Shown one piece after another: positions 14,559 through 23,285 of a DNA stretch of 35,360 bases. Each line of letters starts with the position of its first letter. Position 1 is the stretch's first letter. This DNA comes from Gemmatimonadota bacterium (GTDB taxonomy: Bacteria; JAAXHH01): assembly GCA_026706345.1 (NCBI GenBank), contig JAPOYX010000152.1:1-35360 (forward strand). The letters are read 5' to 3'. The notes under the pieces were generated by a model. It was not told the origin of the DNA. It did not search any database and was given only the letters and a program-made list of their open reading frames with translations. A program made the translations under genes and the position numbers.

Positions 14559-15602
14559 ATGGCGGACATTCGGGTCGACGGGAGCAGGCTGCGATCGTTC
14601 ACGGCCGCGGTCTTCGAGAAGGCGGGACTGCCGGTCGAAGACGCGGCCATCGAAGCAGAGGTGCTGGTCTGGGCCAATCTGCGGGGAGTGGACTCCCACG
14701 GCGTTCAACGCGTCGCCGGGTATGTCCGCTCGGTGGAGGCGGGACACTACAATCCCCTGCCGGATATCCGGATCGAGCGGGAAACACCCGCCACGCTGCT
14801 CATCGAGGCGGACCGCGCCTTCGGGCCCGTGGTGACGACCTATGCCATGAATCAGGCGATCGGCAAGGCCCGGACGGCGGGCATCGGCTGGGTGCTTATC
14901 CGGAACACGACCCACCAGGGGGCCATGGCGTACTACGCGCAGATGGCCGCACGGGAGAACATGGCGGGGGTCGCATCCGTCTGCAACCCGCCGAACATGG
15001 CGCCGCCGGGGGCCCGGGCGCCAGGGGTGCACAACAGTCCCATCGCCATCGCCGTGCCGGGAAGCCGCATCCCCTTCATCTCCCTGGATATGGCCACGAG
15101 CGTAGCCGCCTTCGGCAAGCTGGACGTAGCCGTGGACCGGGGCGAATCCATCCCGGATACGTGGGCGCTGGACGAGGACGGCCATCCGACGACGGACCCT
15201 CGCAGGGCCCGGTTCCTTCGTCCGACCGGCGGTTACAAGGGCTACGGCCTGGCGCTGATCTTCGAATGCCTGTCGAGCCTGATGGTGGGGAACCCCCTGC
15301 TGACGGCCGCCATCACGGGTCCCGGCGCCCGGCCCGGCGTGCAGAACAGCTTCATCGGTGCCATCGATATCGCCGCCTTTACCGATCCTTTGGCGTACCG
15401 GGAAAGTATAGACGACCTCGCGGCGGCCATGAAGGGATTGCCGCGCGTCGAGGGCGTAGACGAACTCTTCGTGCCCGGGGAGCCGGAGGAGCGGGTGTAT
15501 CGGGACCGCATCGAAAACGGCATACCCCTGCCGCCGGGCACCCGGGAAAAGCTCAACGAAGTCGCGGTTAAATTTTCGTTGCAGGTACCCTGGGAGGCAT
15601 AG
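14559..15602 (+). CDS. Ldh-family (malate/L-lactate/ureidoglycolate type) oxidoreductase
   Basis: NAD(P)-dependent 2-hydroxyacid dehydrogenase of the LDH2/MDH2 family, unrelated to classical LDH. The 347-residue protein has the catalytic region GVDSHGVQRV (H47), the cofactor-binding NTTHQGAMAYY and the C-terminal GGYKGYGLALIFECLSSLM. The ATG at 14559 has GGGGAAAGGA in front and gives a normal N-terminus; the longer open frame to 14358 is not needed. Substrate is unresolved: members reduce malate, lactate, sulfolactate, ureidoglycolate or delta1-piperideine-2-carboxylate. The two CBM9-like genes that follow give no direct clue. Confidence 0.88.
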   Translation: MADIRVDGSRLRSFTAAVFEKAGLPVEDAAIEAEVLVWANLRGVDSHGVQRVAGYVRSVEAGHYNPLPDIRIERETPATLLIEADRAFGPVVTTYAMNQAIGKARTAGIGWVLIRNTTHQGAMAYYAQMAARENMAGVASVCNPPNMAPPGARAPGVHNSPIAIAVPGSRIPFISLDMATSVAAFGKLDVAVDRGESIPDTWALDEDGHPTTDPRRARFLRPTGGYKGYGLALIFECLSSLMVGNPLLTAAITGPGARPGVQNSFIGAIDIAAFTDPLAYRESIDDLAAAMKGLPRVEGVDELFVPGEPEERVYRDRIENGIPLPPGTREKLNEVAVKFSLQVPWEA

Positions 15603-15744
15603 ATGGATCGACGGACGAAAGTATCCGGGGAACGCGGGTGTGATCCTGGTTTTCAGTTTCGGGCCGGCCGTGATTCGGGATGGCGGTTCGTGCAGAACAA
15701 CTCGTTGAGCGTCATGGAATAAAACCACTTTGGAGAACAAGTGC

Positions 15745-16617
15745 ATGACCAGTGACTGGGGCTATTCGGAAGAAGGATTAAAGCACTACACCGCCTGTCG
15801 GGCCATCGGTCCTATCGTGGTGGACGGACGTCTCGACGAACCGTCGTGGCGGCTGGCGGAACGGTCGCCGCGCTTCGAGGATCTGGAGGAGCCGGGCCGG
15901 CCGGCGCTGTTCGACACGCGGGCGGCGGTGCTATGGGACGACGACTATCTGTACGTGGGGTTCTGGGTGGAGGAGCCCGACGTGCGGGCGACGTACACGG
16001 AGCGCGATTCCATGATCTGCGAGGAAAACGACGTGGAGGTCTTCATCGCCGGGGAAGACGCCTACTACGAGTTCGAACTGAACGCCCTGGGCACGATCAT
16101 GGAGCGGTTCTACGTGTGGCAGGAGGCCTACGTGGAAGCCGGTTACGGCGCGATTCCCGAATTCGACCTGCAGGGCACCGACCTGGTGGATACCCTCGGG
16201 GGAACGAAGACGGGCCATGCCCACCCCCGCGGGCGCCGCTGGGCGTTCCGCGAATGGGATATGCCGGGGCTGAAGTGGGCGGTACACGTGGACGGCACCA
16301 TCAACGATCCGACGGACAGGGACCGCGGGTGGACCGCGGAGATCGCCTTCCCCTGGCTGGGACTGAAGCACCTGGCGGACGGGCGTTCGCTGCCGGCCCG
16401 GGAGGGCGATACGTGGCGCATGGATTTCTCCCGTTTCCACTGGATCGAGGAAGGCGGTTTCAAAACGTGTCCGGGATGGGCGTGGACCAGTCACGGGATC
16501 TATGATTCGCACATCCCCGATCGTTTCACCGTGGTTCATTTCACCGAGAAGGCGGTGGGTGGGAACGGCGCGCATGCGGATGGGGCGTGCGGAGAAGGAG
16601 AGTGTGATGGGCAGTGA
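15745..16617 (+). CDS. CBM9-like protein, first of a tandem pair
   Basis: A 290-residue protein made of one carbohydrate-binding family 9-like (CBM9/DOMON-type) beta-sandwich. Conserved features are VVDGRLDEPSW (25-35), ALFDTRAAVLWDDDYLYVGFWVEE (55-78), NDVEVFIAGEDAYYEFELN (95-113) and RGWTAEIAFPW further on. No signal peptide, membrane segment or catalytic domain is visible, so it appears cytosolic and stand-alone, whereas classical CBM9 modules are parts of secreted xylanases. The ATG at 15745 follows GGAGA with 8-nt spacing. Its last 11 nt overlap the next gene, a paralogue. Function unknown; sugar or sugar-acid binding is only suggested by fold. Confidence 0.75.
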   Translation: MTSDWGYSEEGLKHYTACRAIGPIVVDGRLDEPSWRLAERSPRFEDLEEPGRPALFDTRAAVLWDDDYLYVGFWVEEPDVRATYTERDSMICEENDVEVFIAGEDAYYEFELNALGTIMERFYVWQEAYVEAGYGAIPEFDLQGTDLVDTLGGTKTGHAHPRGRRWAFREWDMPGLKWAVHVDGTINDPTDRDRGWTAEIAFPWLGLKHLADGRSLPAREGDTWRMDFSRFHWIEEGGFKTCPGWAWTSHGIYDSHIPDRFTVVHFTEKAVGGNGAHADGACGEGECDGQ

Positions 16618-17398
16618 GACCCCCTCGACTGTACCGAAGACCTTGAAATACCCTTGTCCCAGGGCCCTGGCCACCGTGGTCGTGGACGGCCGCCTGGACG
16701 AGGCATCGTGGCGGCGCGCGGCGCGGTCTCCTCGTTTCAGCGATCACACGGGCGCCCGTGCCCTGTTCGATACCGAGGCGGCCCTGGCCTGGGACGACCG
16801 AAATCTCTACGTCGCATGCTGGCTGGAGGACCGCGACATTCAGGCTACCCGGAAAGAGGCAGGCCACGAGGTTCGCCAGGACAGCCACGTGGGCGTGCTG
16901 GTCACCGGTTCCGGCGCGTACTACGACCTGGCGGTGAATCCCCTGGGCGCCACATCGGAAATGGTCTACGTATGGAAGGAGGCCTGCCGGGACGACGACC
17001 GGTTCCACGTACCGGAATTCGACCTGGCGGTCCATCGGCCCGAGGTGCTGGGCGGCCACACGCGGACCGACATCCGCGCCATGCGGTGGGCCTTTTCGGA
17101 CTGGAATTTACCCGGCTTGCAGGTCGGTGTGCAGGTGGATGGCGACCCGAAGAGAAGGGACCGGGCCGATAAGGGCTGGACCGTGGAGTTGGCCCTGCCG
17201 TGGGACGGTCTCAAGTGGCTGGCCGATGCGCAGACTGCGTCGCCCGCCGCAGGGGACGTCTGGCGCGTCAGTCTGATTCGGCGGCAGGTGATCGACCAAC
17301 GCGGTCATCGCTGGCAGGCCACCTGGACCTGGCAGCCCCTGGTCATCGTGGACGGCCTGATGCCTGAAACCCACCTGGAGTTGGAGCTTGCCGAATAG
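16607..17398 (+). CDS. CBM9-like protein, diverged second copy
   Basis: A 263-residue paralogue of the preceding gene, sharing VVDGRLDE.SW, ALFDT.AAL.WDD..LYV and the YVWKEAC block. AAGGAG stands 6 nt before the ATG, which lies inside the first copy. Where the first copy has NDVEVFIAGED, this one has SHVGVLVTGSG: the acidic residue typical of the fold (usually in a D/N-x-x-E-V-F/W motif) is replaced by glycine, so its ligand site has probably changed or been lost. No signal peptide. It ends 80 nt before the convergent fumarase. Confidence 0.7.
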   Translation: MGSETPSTVPKTLKYPCPRALATVVVDGRLDEASWRRAARSPRFSDHTGARALFDTEAALAWDDRNLYVACWLEDRDIQATRKEAGHEVRQDSHVGVLVTGSGAYYDLAVNPLGATSEMVYVWKEACRDDDRFHVPEFDLAVHRPEVLGGHTRTDIRAMRWAFSDWNLPGLQVGVQVDGDPKRRDRADKGWTVELALPWDGLKWLADAQTASPAAGDVWRVSLIRRQVIDQRGHRWQATWTWQPLVIVDGLMPETHLELELAE

Positions 17399-17478
17399 AT
17401 TCCTGAGACTTTGACAAGAGTATTCGTGGCGCCTGGCCGCACCAGAGAGAGCCGGGGCTGACAAGGTGACGCGCCAGG

Positions 17479-19101
17479 TCAGTTCCGGCGCATGAATCCC
17501 GAGAAGAAGTCGTTGCCCTTGTCGTCCACTACGATGAAGGCGGGGAATTTCTCCACCTGTATGCGCCAGATCGCTTCCATGCCCAGTTCGGGGTACTCCA
17601 CCAACGAGACCTCCCGGATGGAGTCCTTCGCCAGCCGCGCGGCCGGCCCGCCGATGGACCCGAGATAGAATCCGCCGTGCTTCTTGCAGGCGTTGGTGAC
17701 CTGGACGGACCGGTTCCCCTTGGCGAGCATGACCATGCTGCCGCCGGCCGCCTGGAACTGGTCCACGTAGGTGTCCATTCGGCCCGCCGTCGTCGGGCCG
17801 AATGATCCCGAAGCGTAACCCTCCGGCGTCTTGGCCGGTCCCGCGTAGTAGACGCACAGGTCCTTGAAGTACTGCGGCAGGTCCTCGCCGCCGTCCAGCC
17901 GTTCCTTGAGCCGGGCGTGGGCGATGTCCCGGGCGACGATCATGGGGCCCGTCAGGGAAAGGCGCGTTGCGACCGGGTAGCCGCTGAGCGCGGCGCGGAT
18001 CTCGGACATGGGCCGGTTCAGGTCGATTTCCACCACGTCGCCGCCGAGGGTTTCGTCCGCGACCTCCGGCAGGAACTTCGACGGTTCGGTCTCCAACCGT
18101 TCCAGGAAGATGCCGTGCCGCGTGATCTTCGACAGGATCTGCCGGTCGGCGGCGCAGGAAACGGCGATGCCCACCGGACACGAAGCGCCGTGCCGCGGCA
18201 TGCGGACCACCCGCACGTCGTGGCAGAAGTACTTCCCGCCGAACTGCGCGCCGATGCCGATTTCCTGGCTCATCTTCAGCACCTTCGCTTCCATTTCGAG
18301 GTCGCGGAAGGCCTGGCCGTACTCATTGCCCTCGGTCGGCAGGGTGTCCAGGAAACGCGCGCTCGCCAGCTTGGCCACCTTCAGCGTGTATTCCGCCGAG
18401 GTGCCCCCGACCACGATGGCCAGATGATACGGAGGACATGCCGCCGTGCCGAGGATGCGGAGTTTCTCGTCTACGAATTCGAGAAACCGGTCCTCGTTCA
18501 GCAGCGCCCGGGTCTCCTGGAAGAGGAGGCTCTTGTTCGCCGATCCCCCGCCCTTGGTCATGAACATCAGCTTGTACTCGTCGCCCCGGTCCGCGTAGAT
18601 CTCGATCTGGGCGGGCAGGTTGGTCCGCGTGTTCGACTCCGTGAACATATCGAGAGGCGCCTGCTGGCTGTACCGCAGGTTGGTGCTGAGGAAGGCGTTC
18701 ATGGTCCCCTGCGAGATGGCGGACTCATCGTCCCCTTCCGTCCACACGCGGTTGCCCTTCTTGCCCGTGACGATGATCGTGCCCGTGTCCTGACACATGG
18801 GCAGGATGCCGCCGGCGGAGATGTTGGCGTTCTTCAGCATCTCCATGGCGACGAAGCGGTCGTTGTCGGACGCTTCCGGGTCGTCGAGGATCTTGCGCAA
18901 CTGGGCGAGGTGTTCGGGACGCAGCAGGTGGGAACTGTCCCGGATGGCCTGGTCCGCGAGCAGGATCAGGCCATCCGTATCGACCTTGAGGATGTCCCTG
19001 CCTTCGAAAGTTCCCGTTGAAACATGATCACTGGTAAGCAGACGGTACGGTGTCGCGTGCTTGCCCAGGGGCAGGAGCTCGCGATGGACGTAATCGTTCA
19101 A
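17479..19101 (-). CDS. fumA: Class I fumarate hydratase (4Fe-4S)
   Basis: Oxygen-sensitive iron-sulfur fumarase interconverting fumarate and malate in the TCA cycle. At 540 residues it is the single-chain form and matches E. coli FumA/FumB along its whole length. Cluster cysteines are C103 (PMCQDTGT), C222 (GTAACPPYH) and C308 (GASCPVG); [13 protein letters not shown] and [14 protein letters not shown] are conserved. The start is TTG at 19101, supported by GAGGAG 9 nt upstream and by alignment with E. coli FumA. It is last in an operon with the four-cysteine small protein (13 nt upstream) and probably the Mo-hydroxylase genes. Related L(+)-tartrate dehydratase activity cannot be excluded. Confidence 0.94.
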   Translation of the reverse strand: MNDYVHRELLPLGKHATPYRLLTSDHVSTGTFEGRDILKVDTDGLILLADQAIRDSSHLLRPEHLAQLRKILDDPEASDNDRFVAMEMLKNANISAGGILPMCQDTGTIIVTGKKGNRVWTEGDDESAISQGTMNAFLSTNLRYSQQAPLDMFTESNTRTNLPAQIEIYADRGDEYKLMFMTKGGGSANKSLLFQETRALLNEDRFLEFVDEKLRILGTAACPPYHLAIVVGGTSAEYTLKVAKLASARFLDTLPTEGNEYGQAFRDLEMEAKVLKMSQEIGIGAQFGGKYFCHDVRVVRMPRHGASCPVGIAVSCAADRQILSKITRHGIFLERLETEPSKFLPEVADETLGGDVVEIDLNRPMSEIRAALSGYPVATRLSLTGPMIVARDIAHARLKERLDGGEDLPQYFKDLCVYYAGPAKTPEGYASGSFGPTTAGRMDTYVDQFQAAGGSMVMLAKGNRSVQVTNACKKHGGFYLGSIGGPAARLAKDSIREVSLVEYPELGMEAIWRIQVEKFPAFIVVDDKGNDFFSGFMRRN

Positions 19102-19114
19102 GCCGGGTGTCTCC

Positions 19115-19324
19115 TCACACGAAGCTCACGTCGACGGTTTCGAAGCAGGTGCGATGGGCGTCGCATTCCGCGGGTCCCACGACCTTGTCATCGGGACCGA
19201 TGCCCGACACGGAACGGACGCACCAGAATGAGCGGCCGGGTTTTTCCTCGGTAAGGGTCCGGTCGTTCTTCTCCGCCGTGTAAAACGATTTCGTCCTCAG
19301 GAACCGGCATACGGGTTGTGCCAT
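19115..19324 (-). CDS. Small four-cysteine protein, unrecognised
   Basis: A 69-residue protein with AAGGAG 6 nt before its ATG, 13 nt before fumA, whose own Shine-Dalgarno lies in this gene's last codons. Cysteines at 6, 35, 54 and 60 (spacing 28, 18 and 5) and aromatic residues nearby ([17 protein letters not shown]) suggest a metal or cluster site. No signal peptide or membrane segment. I do not recognise the family. Its place between a molybdenum/iron-sulfur enzyme and an iron-sulfur fumarase makes a role in cluster supply or repair conceivable, but that is guesswork. Confidence 0.6.
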   Translation of the reverse strand: MAQPVCRFLRTKSFYTAEKNDRTLTEEKPGRSFWCVRSVSGIGPDDKVVGPAECDAHRTCFETVDVSFV

Positions 19325-19417
19325 GATAGACTCCTTGCTTGCGCCGCAGGAGAGCTGGACGGCCCGGACAGCCGGACAATCTGGGCTGCCGACCGCCCGG
19401 AACGCCTCCTGTACCGC

Positions 19418-20395
19418 CTACGACGCCAGGGCCAGAACGGCCTGTTTTACGAGGTTCTTCGCGATCTCCACCTTGTAACCGTTGTGCGGCATGGGCGCCG
19501 CGTCTTCCACCGCCGCCTCGGCGGTGCTTTCCGCCCGGGCTTCGGTGATCCGCCGGCCCCTGATGTAATCTTCCGCCTCGACGGCGCGCCACGGAATGGG
19601 CGCCACGCCGCCCAATATCAGGCTGGCCCGCTCGCAGGTCCCGTTCACGACGGTCATCTGGGCGGCAAGGCTGACGAGAGCGAAATCGATGGACTCCCGC
19701 TCACGCACCTTGAGGTACATGCCCCTGCTGTTCGCCTCCGGTGTCGGCACCGTGATTTCAGTCACGATCTCGTTGGGGCGAAGGATGTTCTCCCTCCGGA
19801 TGTTCATTTCGGGCAACGTGAAGAAATCGTCCATGACGACTTCGTTCCCGCCACGGGGACCATGGATCTTCACCGTGGCGCCCAGGGCCATCAGCGCCGG
19901 GGCCGCATCCGAAGGATGGACGATGTAGCTCGGTCCAGATCCGAAAATGGCGTGGTAGGTATTGACCCCGCCCACCGCGTAGCACCGCGCCCCGCCCTTC
20001 TTGAGACAGGGGAAGTCCTCGCTGCGGTAGTACCAGCACCGCGGCCGCTGCAGGATGTTCCCGGCCAGGGTGGCCATGTTGCGGATCTGCGGCGAGGCGA
20101 TGACGGCAACCGCCTGGCTGAGCGCCGGGTAGTCCTGAGAAACGGCGCTATGCGTCAAAACGTCCGTCAGGGTCGTCAGGGCGCCGATCCGCAGCCCGGC
20201 CTCATCCTGGCGGATGTAGTCCAGACCGTCAATGGTCTTGAGGTTGACCACGCGCTTCGGGACCGCGGCGTAGTCCTTCATCTCGCCGACCAGGTCCGTG
20301 CCGCCCGCCATGACCACCGCGTCGTCCCAGCTACGGCCGAGAAGGGAAGGCACCTGCTCTATCGACGTCGCGTTGACGTAGGAAAAGTTCCGCAT
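19418..20395 (-). CDS. FAD subunit of PaoABC-like aldehyde oxidoreductase
   Basis: Medium (FAD) subunit of the xanthine dehydrogenase family, 325 residues. FAD-binding motifs are AGGTDLVGEM (30-39) and TLAGNILQRPR (109-119). Immediately after lies an insertion with C120, C130 and C138 (RCWYYRSEDFPCLKKGGARC). An insertion here occurs in E. coli PaoB and in 4-hydroxybenzoyl-CoA reductase beta, where it binds an extra 4Fe-4S cluster; the fourth ligand is not obvious to me. AAGGAGGG lies 7 nt before the ATG. It starts 3 nt after the Mo subunit gene and lacks its own export signal. A 93-nt gap follows before the four-cysteine protein. Confidence 0.87.
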   Translation of the reverse strand: MRNFSYVNATSIEQVPSLLGRSWDDAVVMAGGTDLVGEMKDYAAVPKRVVNLKTIDGLDYIRQDEAGLRIGALTTLTDVLTHSAVSQDYPALSQAVAVIASPQIRNMATLAGNILQRPRCWYYRSEDFPCLKKGGARCYAVGGVNTYHAIFGSGPSYIVHPSDAAPALMALGATVKIHGPRGGNEVVMDDFFTLPEMNIRRENILRPNEIVTEITVPTPEANSRGMYLKVRERESIDFALVSLAAQMTVVNGTCERASLILGGVAPIPWRAVEAEDYIRGRRITEARAESTAEAAVEDAAPMPHNGYKVEIAKNLVKQAVLALAS

Positions 20396-20398
20396 GGA

Positions 20399-22618
20399 TC
20401 AGCCCTCCTTCACTGCGGCCAGCGCGCTGAGCACTTTGTCGGGGGTGAACGGCATCTCCCGTATCCGGGCACCGCAGGCGTTGTAGATGGCATTGGCGAT
20501 GGCGCCGGGGGTCGGGATCGTGGCGGGTTCGCCGATGCCGATGACGCCTCGTTCCGGTTCGTCGTACCTGAGAATCTCGATTTCGGGGATGTCCGTGGAG
20601 CCCATGAGCTTGTAGTCTTCCAGGTTGGCGTTGACCATGTAGCCCGTCGCGGGATCCATGATGCGGTTCTCGTACATGCCGTAACCGATGCCCATCAGGA
20701 CGCCGCCGTTTACCTGGCTCGCCCACGTGAGCGGATTCAAAATCATGCCGCTGTTGTGGACGGCCACGACCCGGTCGACCTTCACCAGGCCGGTCTCGGT
20801 GTCCACGCTGACTTCGACGAAGTGCACGCCGGGCACGCCGCTGTCCGAGTAACCGGGCAGCCACTGGCCGTGGAAGAAGATGGGCTCGTCCCCGAGCTGG
20901 GCCGTCGCCTGCTGCCACGTCATGCTCTTAGAGGGATCGCTGCCCACGAACACGTTGCCGCCCGAGGCAACCAGTTCGCCGGGTTCCACGCCGAACCTGG
21001 GCGCGATCTTCTTGAACAGCTCGAGTTTCGCCAGCATCGTCGTACCCTTGATGGCGGGGGAGACCGACGCGGCCGTGGTGCTTCCACCGCTTCCGCCCGA
21101 ATAGGGGTAGTTTGTGTCGCCGATTCCGACGGTGATGTCTTCCATTTTCAACCCGAACTCTTCGGCCGCGACCATGTGCACCAGGGTGAGCGTCCCGGTA
21201 CCGATGTCCTGCGTGCCGCATTTTACCTCGACGCTCCCATCCGGGTTGATGGTACACTCGGCCTGCGTCCTTCCGCCGCCGCCGCCCCACCGGGCCGATC
21301 CCACGCCCATGCCGGTCTTGATCCGGCCGGTCCCTGAATTGGGCGTGGCGCTCCGGCGGGTCTTCCATCCGATGTGCTCCGCCCCCATGGCCACCATGTT
21401 GCGCCGCGCTTCATTCGGATCGTTCATCTGGCGGATGTCGATGGGGTCCATGCCCAGCGCCTCGGCCATTTCGTCCATCATGGATTCCATGGCGAAGGCC
21501 GCCTGGGGGTGTCCCGGCGCGCGCTGGGCGGCCATCGGCCCGGCGTTGGTGAACACGCTCGTCTGTTCGATGCGGTAGTTGGGGATCTCGTACAGGTACG
21601 GCGCACCGGGTATGTTGGCGCTTCCGGCGACACCGGGCGTGCCGTAGTTGGACCGCTCGTAGGCGACCAGCTTACCGTCCCTCGTCGCCCCCAGCTTCAC
21701 GTGCTGTACGGCGGAGGGCCGGTTTCCGGTGGCCAGGTGTTCTTCCTTGCGCGTCAGCATCAGTTTCACGGGCGCTCCGGCCTTCCGGGCGAGCAGGGCG
21801 CAGATCACGCCCTCTTTGCGGGCGCCGAACTTGGCGCCGAATCCACCGCCCATGAACTCCGTGATCACGCGCACGTTCGTTTCGGGGATGCCGAAATGCC
21901 CGGCCAGTTCCCCGCGGACACTGAATACGCCCTGCGTGGAGGCCCAGACCGTCAGTTTGTCGCCTTCCCACTGGCACACGTTGCCGTGGGTCTCCAGCGC
22001 GATGTGGGACTGCACCTGGCATCGGAAGGTGGCCTCCAGGGTCACGTCGGCCTGTGCGAATCCCGCCGCGATGTCGCCCTGCTCGCCGACCCTGGGCTCG
22101 CCTACGTTTCCGCGGTCGCTGTGCACCTGGGCCGCGTCCGGGTCCCGCGCCGCGTCTTCGTCCACGACGAAGGGCAGCACCTCGTAATCCACGTCGATGG
22201 CGTGCAGCGCGTCTTCGGCGACTTCCGGCGTCGTCGCCGCCACGGCCGCGATTTCCTGTCCGGCGAACCGGCACTCCCGCGAGAATACGGCGGGGTCGTC
22301 GCCGGGCAGCACCACCACCCTCACGCCGGGCAGTGCCATCGCCCGGGTGGCGTCGATGCGATTGATCCGGGCGCGGGGATGGGCCGACCGCAGGATGCGT
22401 CCGTAGAGCAGGCCCGGCAACTTGATGTCGGCCGTGTACTTGGCGCGCCCGGTGACCTTGTCTACCGCGTCCACGCGGGTATGGGGCTTGTTGATATAAG
22501 TGTTCTTCGAAAGATCGCCCCAGCCGCCTTCGCCGGTGTCGGGGACTTCAATTTCAATTTCCCTGGGTTCACCGTCTTCCTGGATGGTGATCTTGACCTT
22601 CTTCATCTTCTGCTGCAT
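20399..22618 (-). CDS. Molybdenum-binding subunit of PaoABC-like aldehyde oxidoreductase
   Basis: Large catalytic subunit of the xanthine dehydrogenase/aldehyde oxidase family, 739 residues. It has the amino-terminal DAVDKVTGRAKYTADIKLPGLL block, the Mo-pterin regions FMGGGFGAKFG and AQRAPGHPQAAFAMES, and the catalytic glutamate in GVIGIGEPATIPTPGAIANA near the C-terminus. The first 30 residues (KKVKITIQEDGEPREIEIEV) form an extra charged beta-rich leader not usual for the family. It follows the 2Fe-2S gene by 4 nt. The CoxL-type CO dehydrogenase loop (AYxCSFR) is absent, so this is an aldehyde or heterocycle hydroxylase rather than CODH. The substrate is unknown. Confidence 0.9.
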   Translation of the reverse strand: MQQKMKKVKITIQEDGEPREIEIEVPDTGEGGWGDLSKNTYINKPHTRVDAVDKVTGRAKYTADIKLPGLLYGRILRSAHPRARINRIDATRAMALPGVRVVVLPGDDPAVFSRECRFAGQEIAAVAATTPEVAEDALHAIDVDYEVLPFVVDEDAARDPDAAQVHSDRGNVGEPRVGEQGDIAAGFAQADVTLEATFRCQVQSHIALETHGNVCQWEGDKLTVWASTQGVFSVRGELAGHFGIPETNVRVITEFMGGGFGAKFGARKEGVICALLARKAGAPVKLMLTRKEEHLATGNRPSAVQHVKLGATRDGKLVAYERSNYGTPGVAGSANIPGAPYLYEIPNYRIEQTSVFTNAGPMAAQRAPGHPQAAFAMESMMDEMAEALGMDPIDIRQMNDPNEARRNMVAMGAEHIGWKTRRSATPNSGTGRIKTGMGVGSARWGGGGGRTQAECTINPDGSVEVKCGTQDIGTGTLTLVHMVAAEEFGLKMEDITVGIGDTNYPYSGGSGGSTTAASVSPAIKGTTMLAKLELFKKIAPRFGVEPGELVASGGNVFVGSDPSKSMTWQQATAQLGDEPIFFHGQWLPGYSDSGVPGVHFVEVSVDTETGLVKVDRVVAVHNSGMILNPLTWASQVNGGVLMGIGYGMYENRIMDPATGYMVNANLEDYKLMGSTDIPEIEILRYDEPERGVIGIGEPATIPTPGAIANAIYNACGARIREMPFTPDKVLSALAAVKEG

Positions 22619-22622
22619 GGCC

Positions 22623-23285
22623 TCACCCTCCCTTCCGCATCTTTTCGGCGGCGCTCATCACGGCCTCGAACACGTGGGGATAGGTGCCACAGCGGCAGAT
22701 ATTCCCGGACAGCCCCTCCCGGACCTCTTCCGGCGTCGGGTTGTCGTTGGCGTCCAGGAGCGCCTTGGAGGACACCAGGAAACCCGGTGTGCAGAATCCG
22801 CACATCAAGGCGTCCTTCTCGATAAACGCTTCCTGGAGGGGGTGCAGGTCATCGCCGTCGGCCAGCCCTTCGACGGTTTCGATTTTCCGTCCCTGGGCGT
22901 CCATGGCCAGCGTCATGCAACTGAAGACGAGCCTGCCGTCCATCACCACGGTGCAGGCGCCGCATTCACCCCGGTCGCACACCACCTTGGGACCAGTGAT
23001 CTCCAGCCTGTCCCGCAGCGCGTCCGCCAGGGTCGTGCGCGCTTCCACGTCGACATTATGCGACTGTCCGTTCACGTCGAGCGTAACCGTCGCCGACATG
23101 ACGCCCTCGGCCTCCTGGGCGGTCGCCGTCTTCGCACCTGAAACCAGGACGGCTGGCGCCACGGCCGCAGTCACCGCACCGGCGCCCGCGCCCTTGAGAA
23201 AACCGCGCCGCGTGAACCGGGTACCGCCATTTTCCTGCGCGGCCGATGGCTCTTCAGGCGCGGCTTTTTGTTTTCGGTCAGCCAT
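22623..23285 (-). CDS. Tat-exported 2Fe-2S subunit of PaoABC-like oxidoreductase
   Basis: Small electron-transfer subunit, 220 residues. A twin-arginine signal is clear: TRRGFLKG at residues 25-32, then a hydrophobic stretch ending at TATAQ (about 57). Two 2Fe-2S sites follow: plant-ferredoxin type with C103, C108, C111 and C123, and the four-helix type with C162, C165, C197 and C199. Only this subunit carries a signal, as in E. coli PaoA, so the folded trimer is probably exported to the periplasm by hitch-hiking. The ATG at 23285 is chosen because AAAGGAGG lies 5 nt upstream; an in-frame start at 23303 lacks one. First gene of the operon. Confidence 0.92.
   Translation of the reverse strand: MADRKQKAAPEEPSAAQENGGTRFTRRGFLKGAGAGAVTAAVAPAVLVSGAKTATAQEAEGVMSATVTLDVNGQSHNVDVEARTTLADALRDRLEITGPKVVCDRGECGACTVVMDGRLVFSCMTLAMDAQGRKIETVEGLADGDDLHPLQEAFIEKDALMCGFCTPGFLVSSKALLDANDNPTPEEVREGLSGNICRCGTYPHVFEAVMSAAEKMRKGG

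Noticed and set aside
19316-21337. A 673-codon plus-strand open frame across the Mo-hydroxylase genes
   Set aside because: Antisense to two genuine subunits with intact motifs; it crosses gene borders and shows the same His/Asp/Arg-rich shadow composition.
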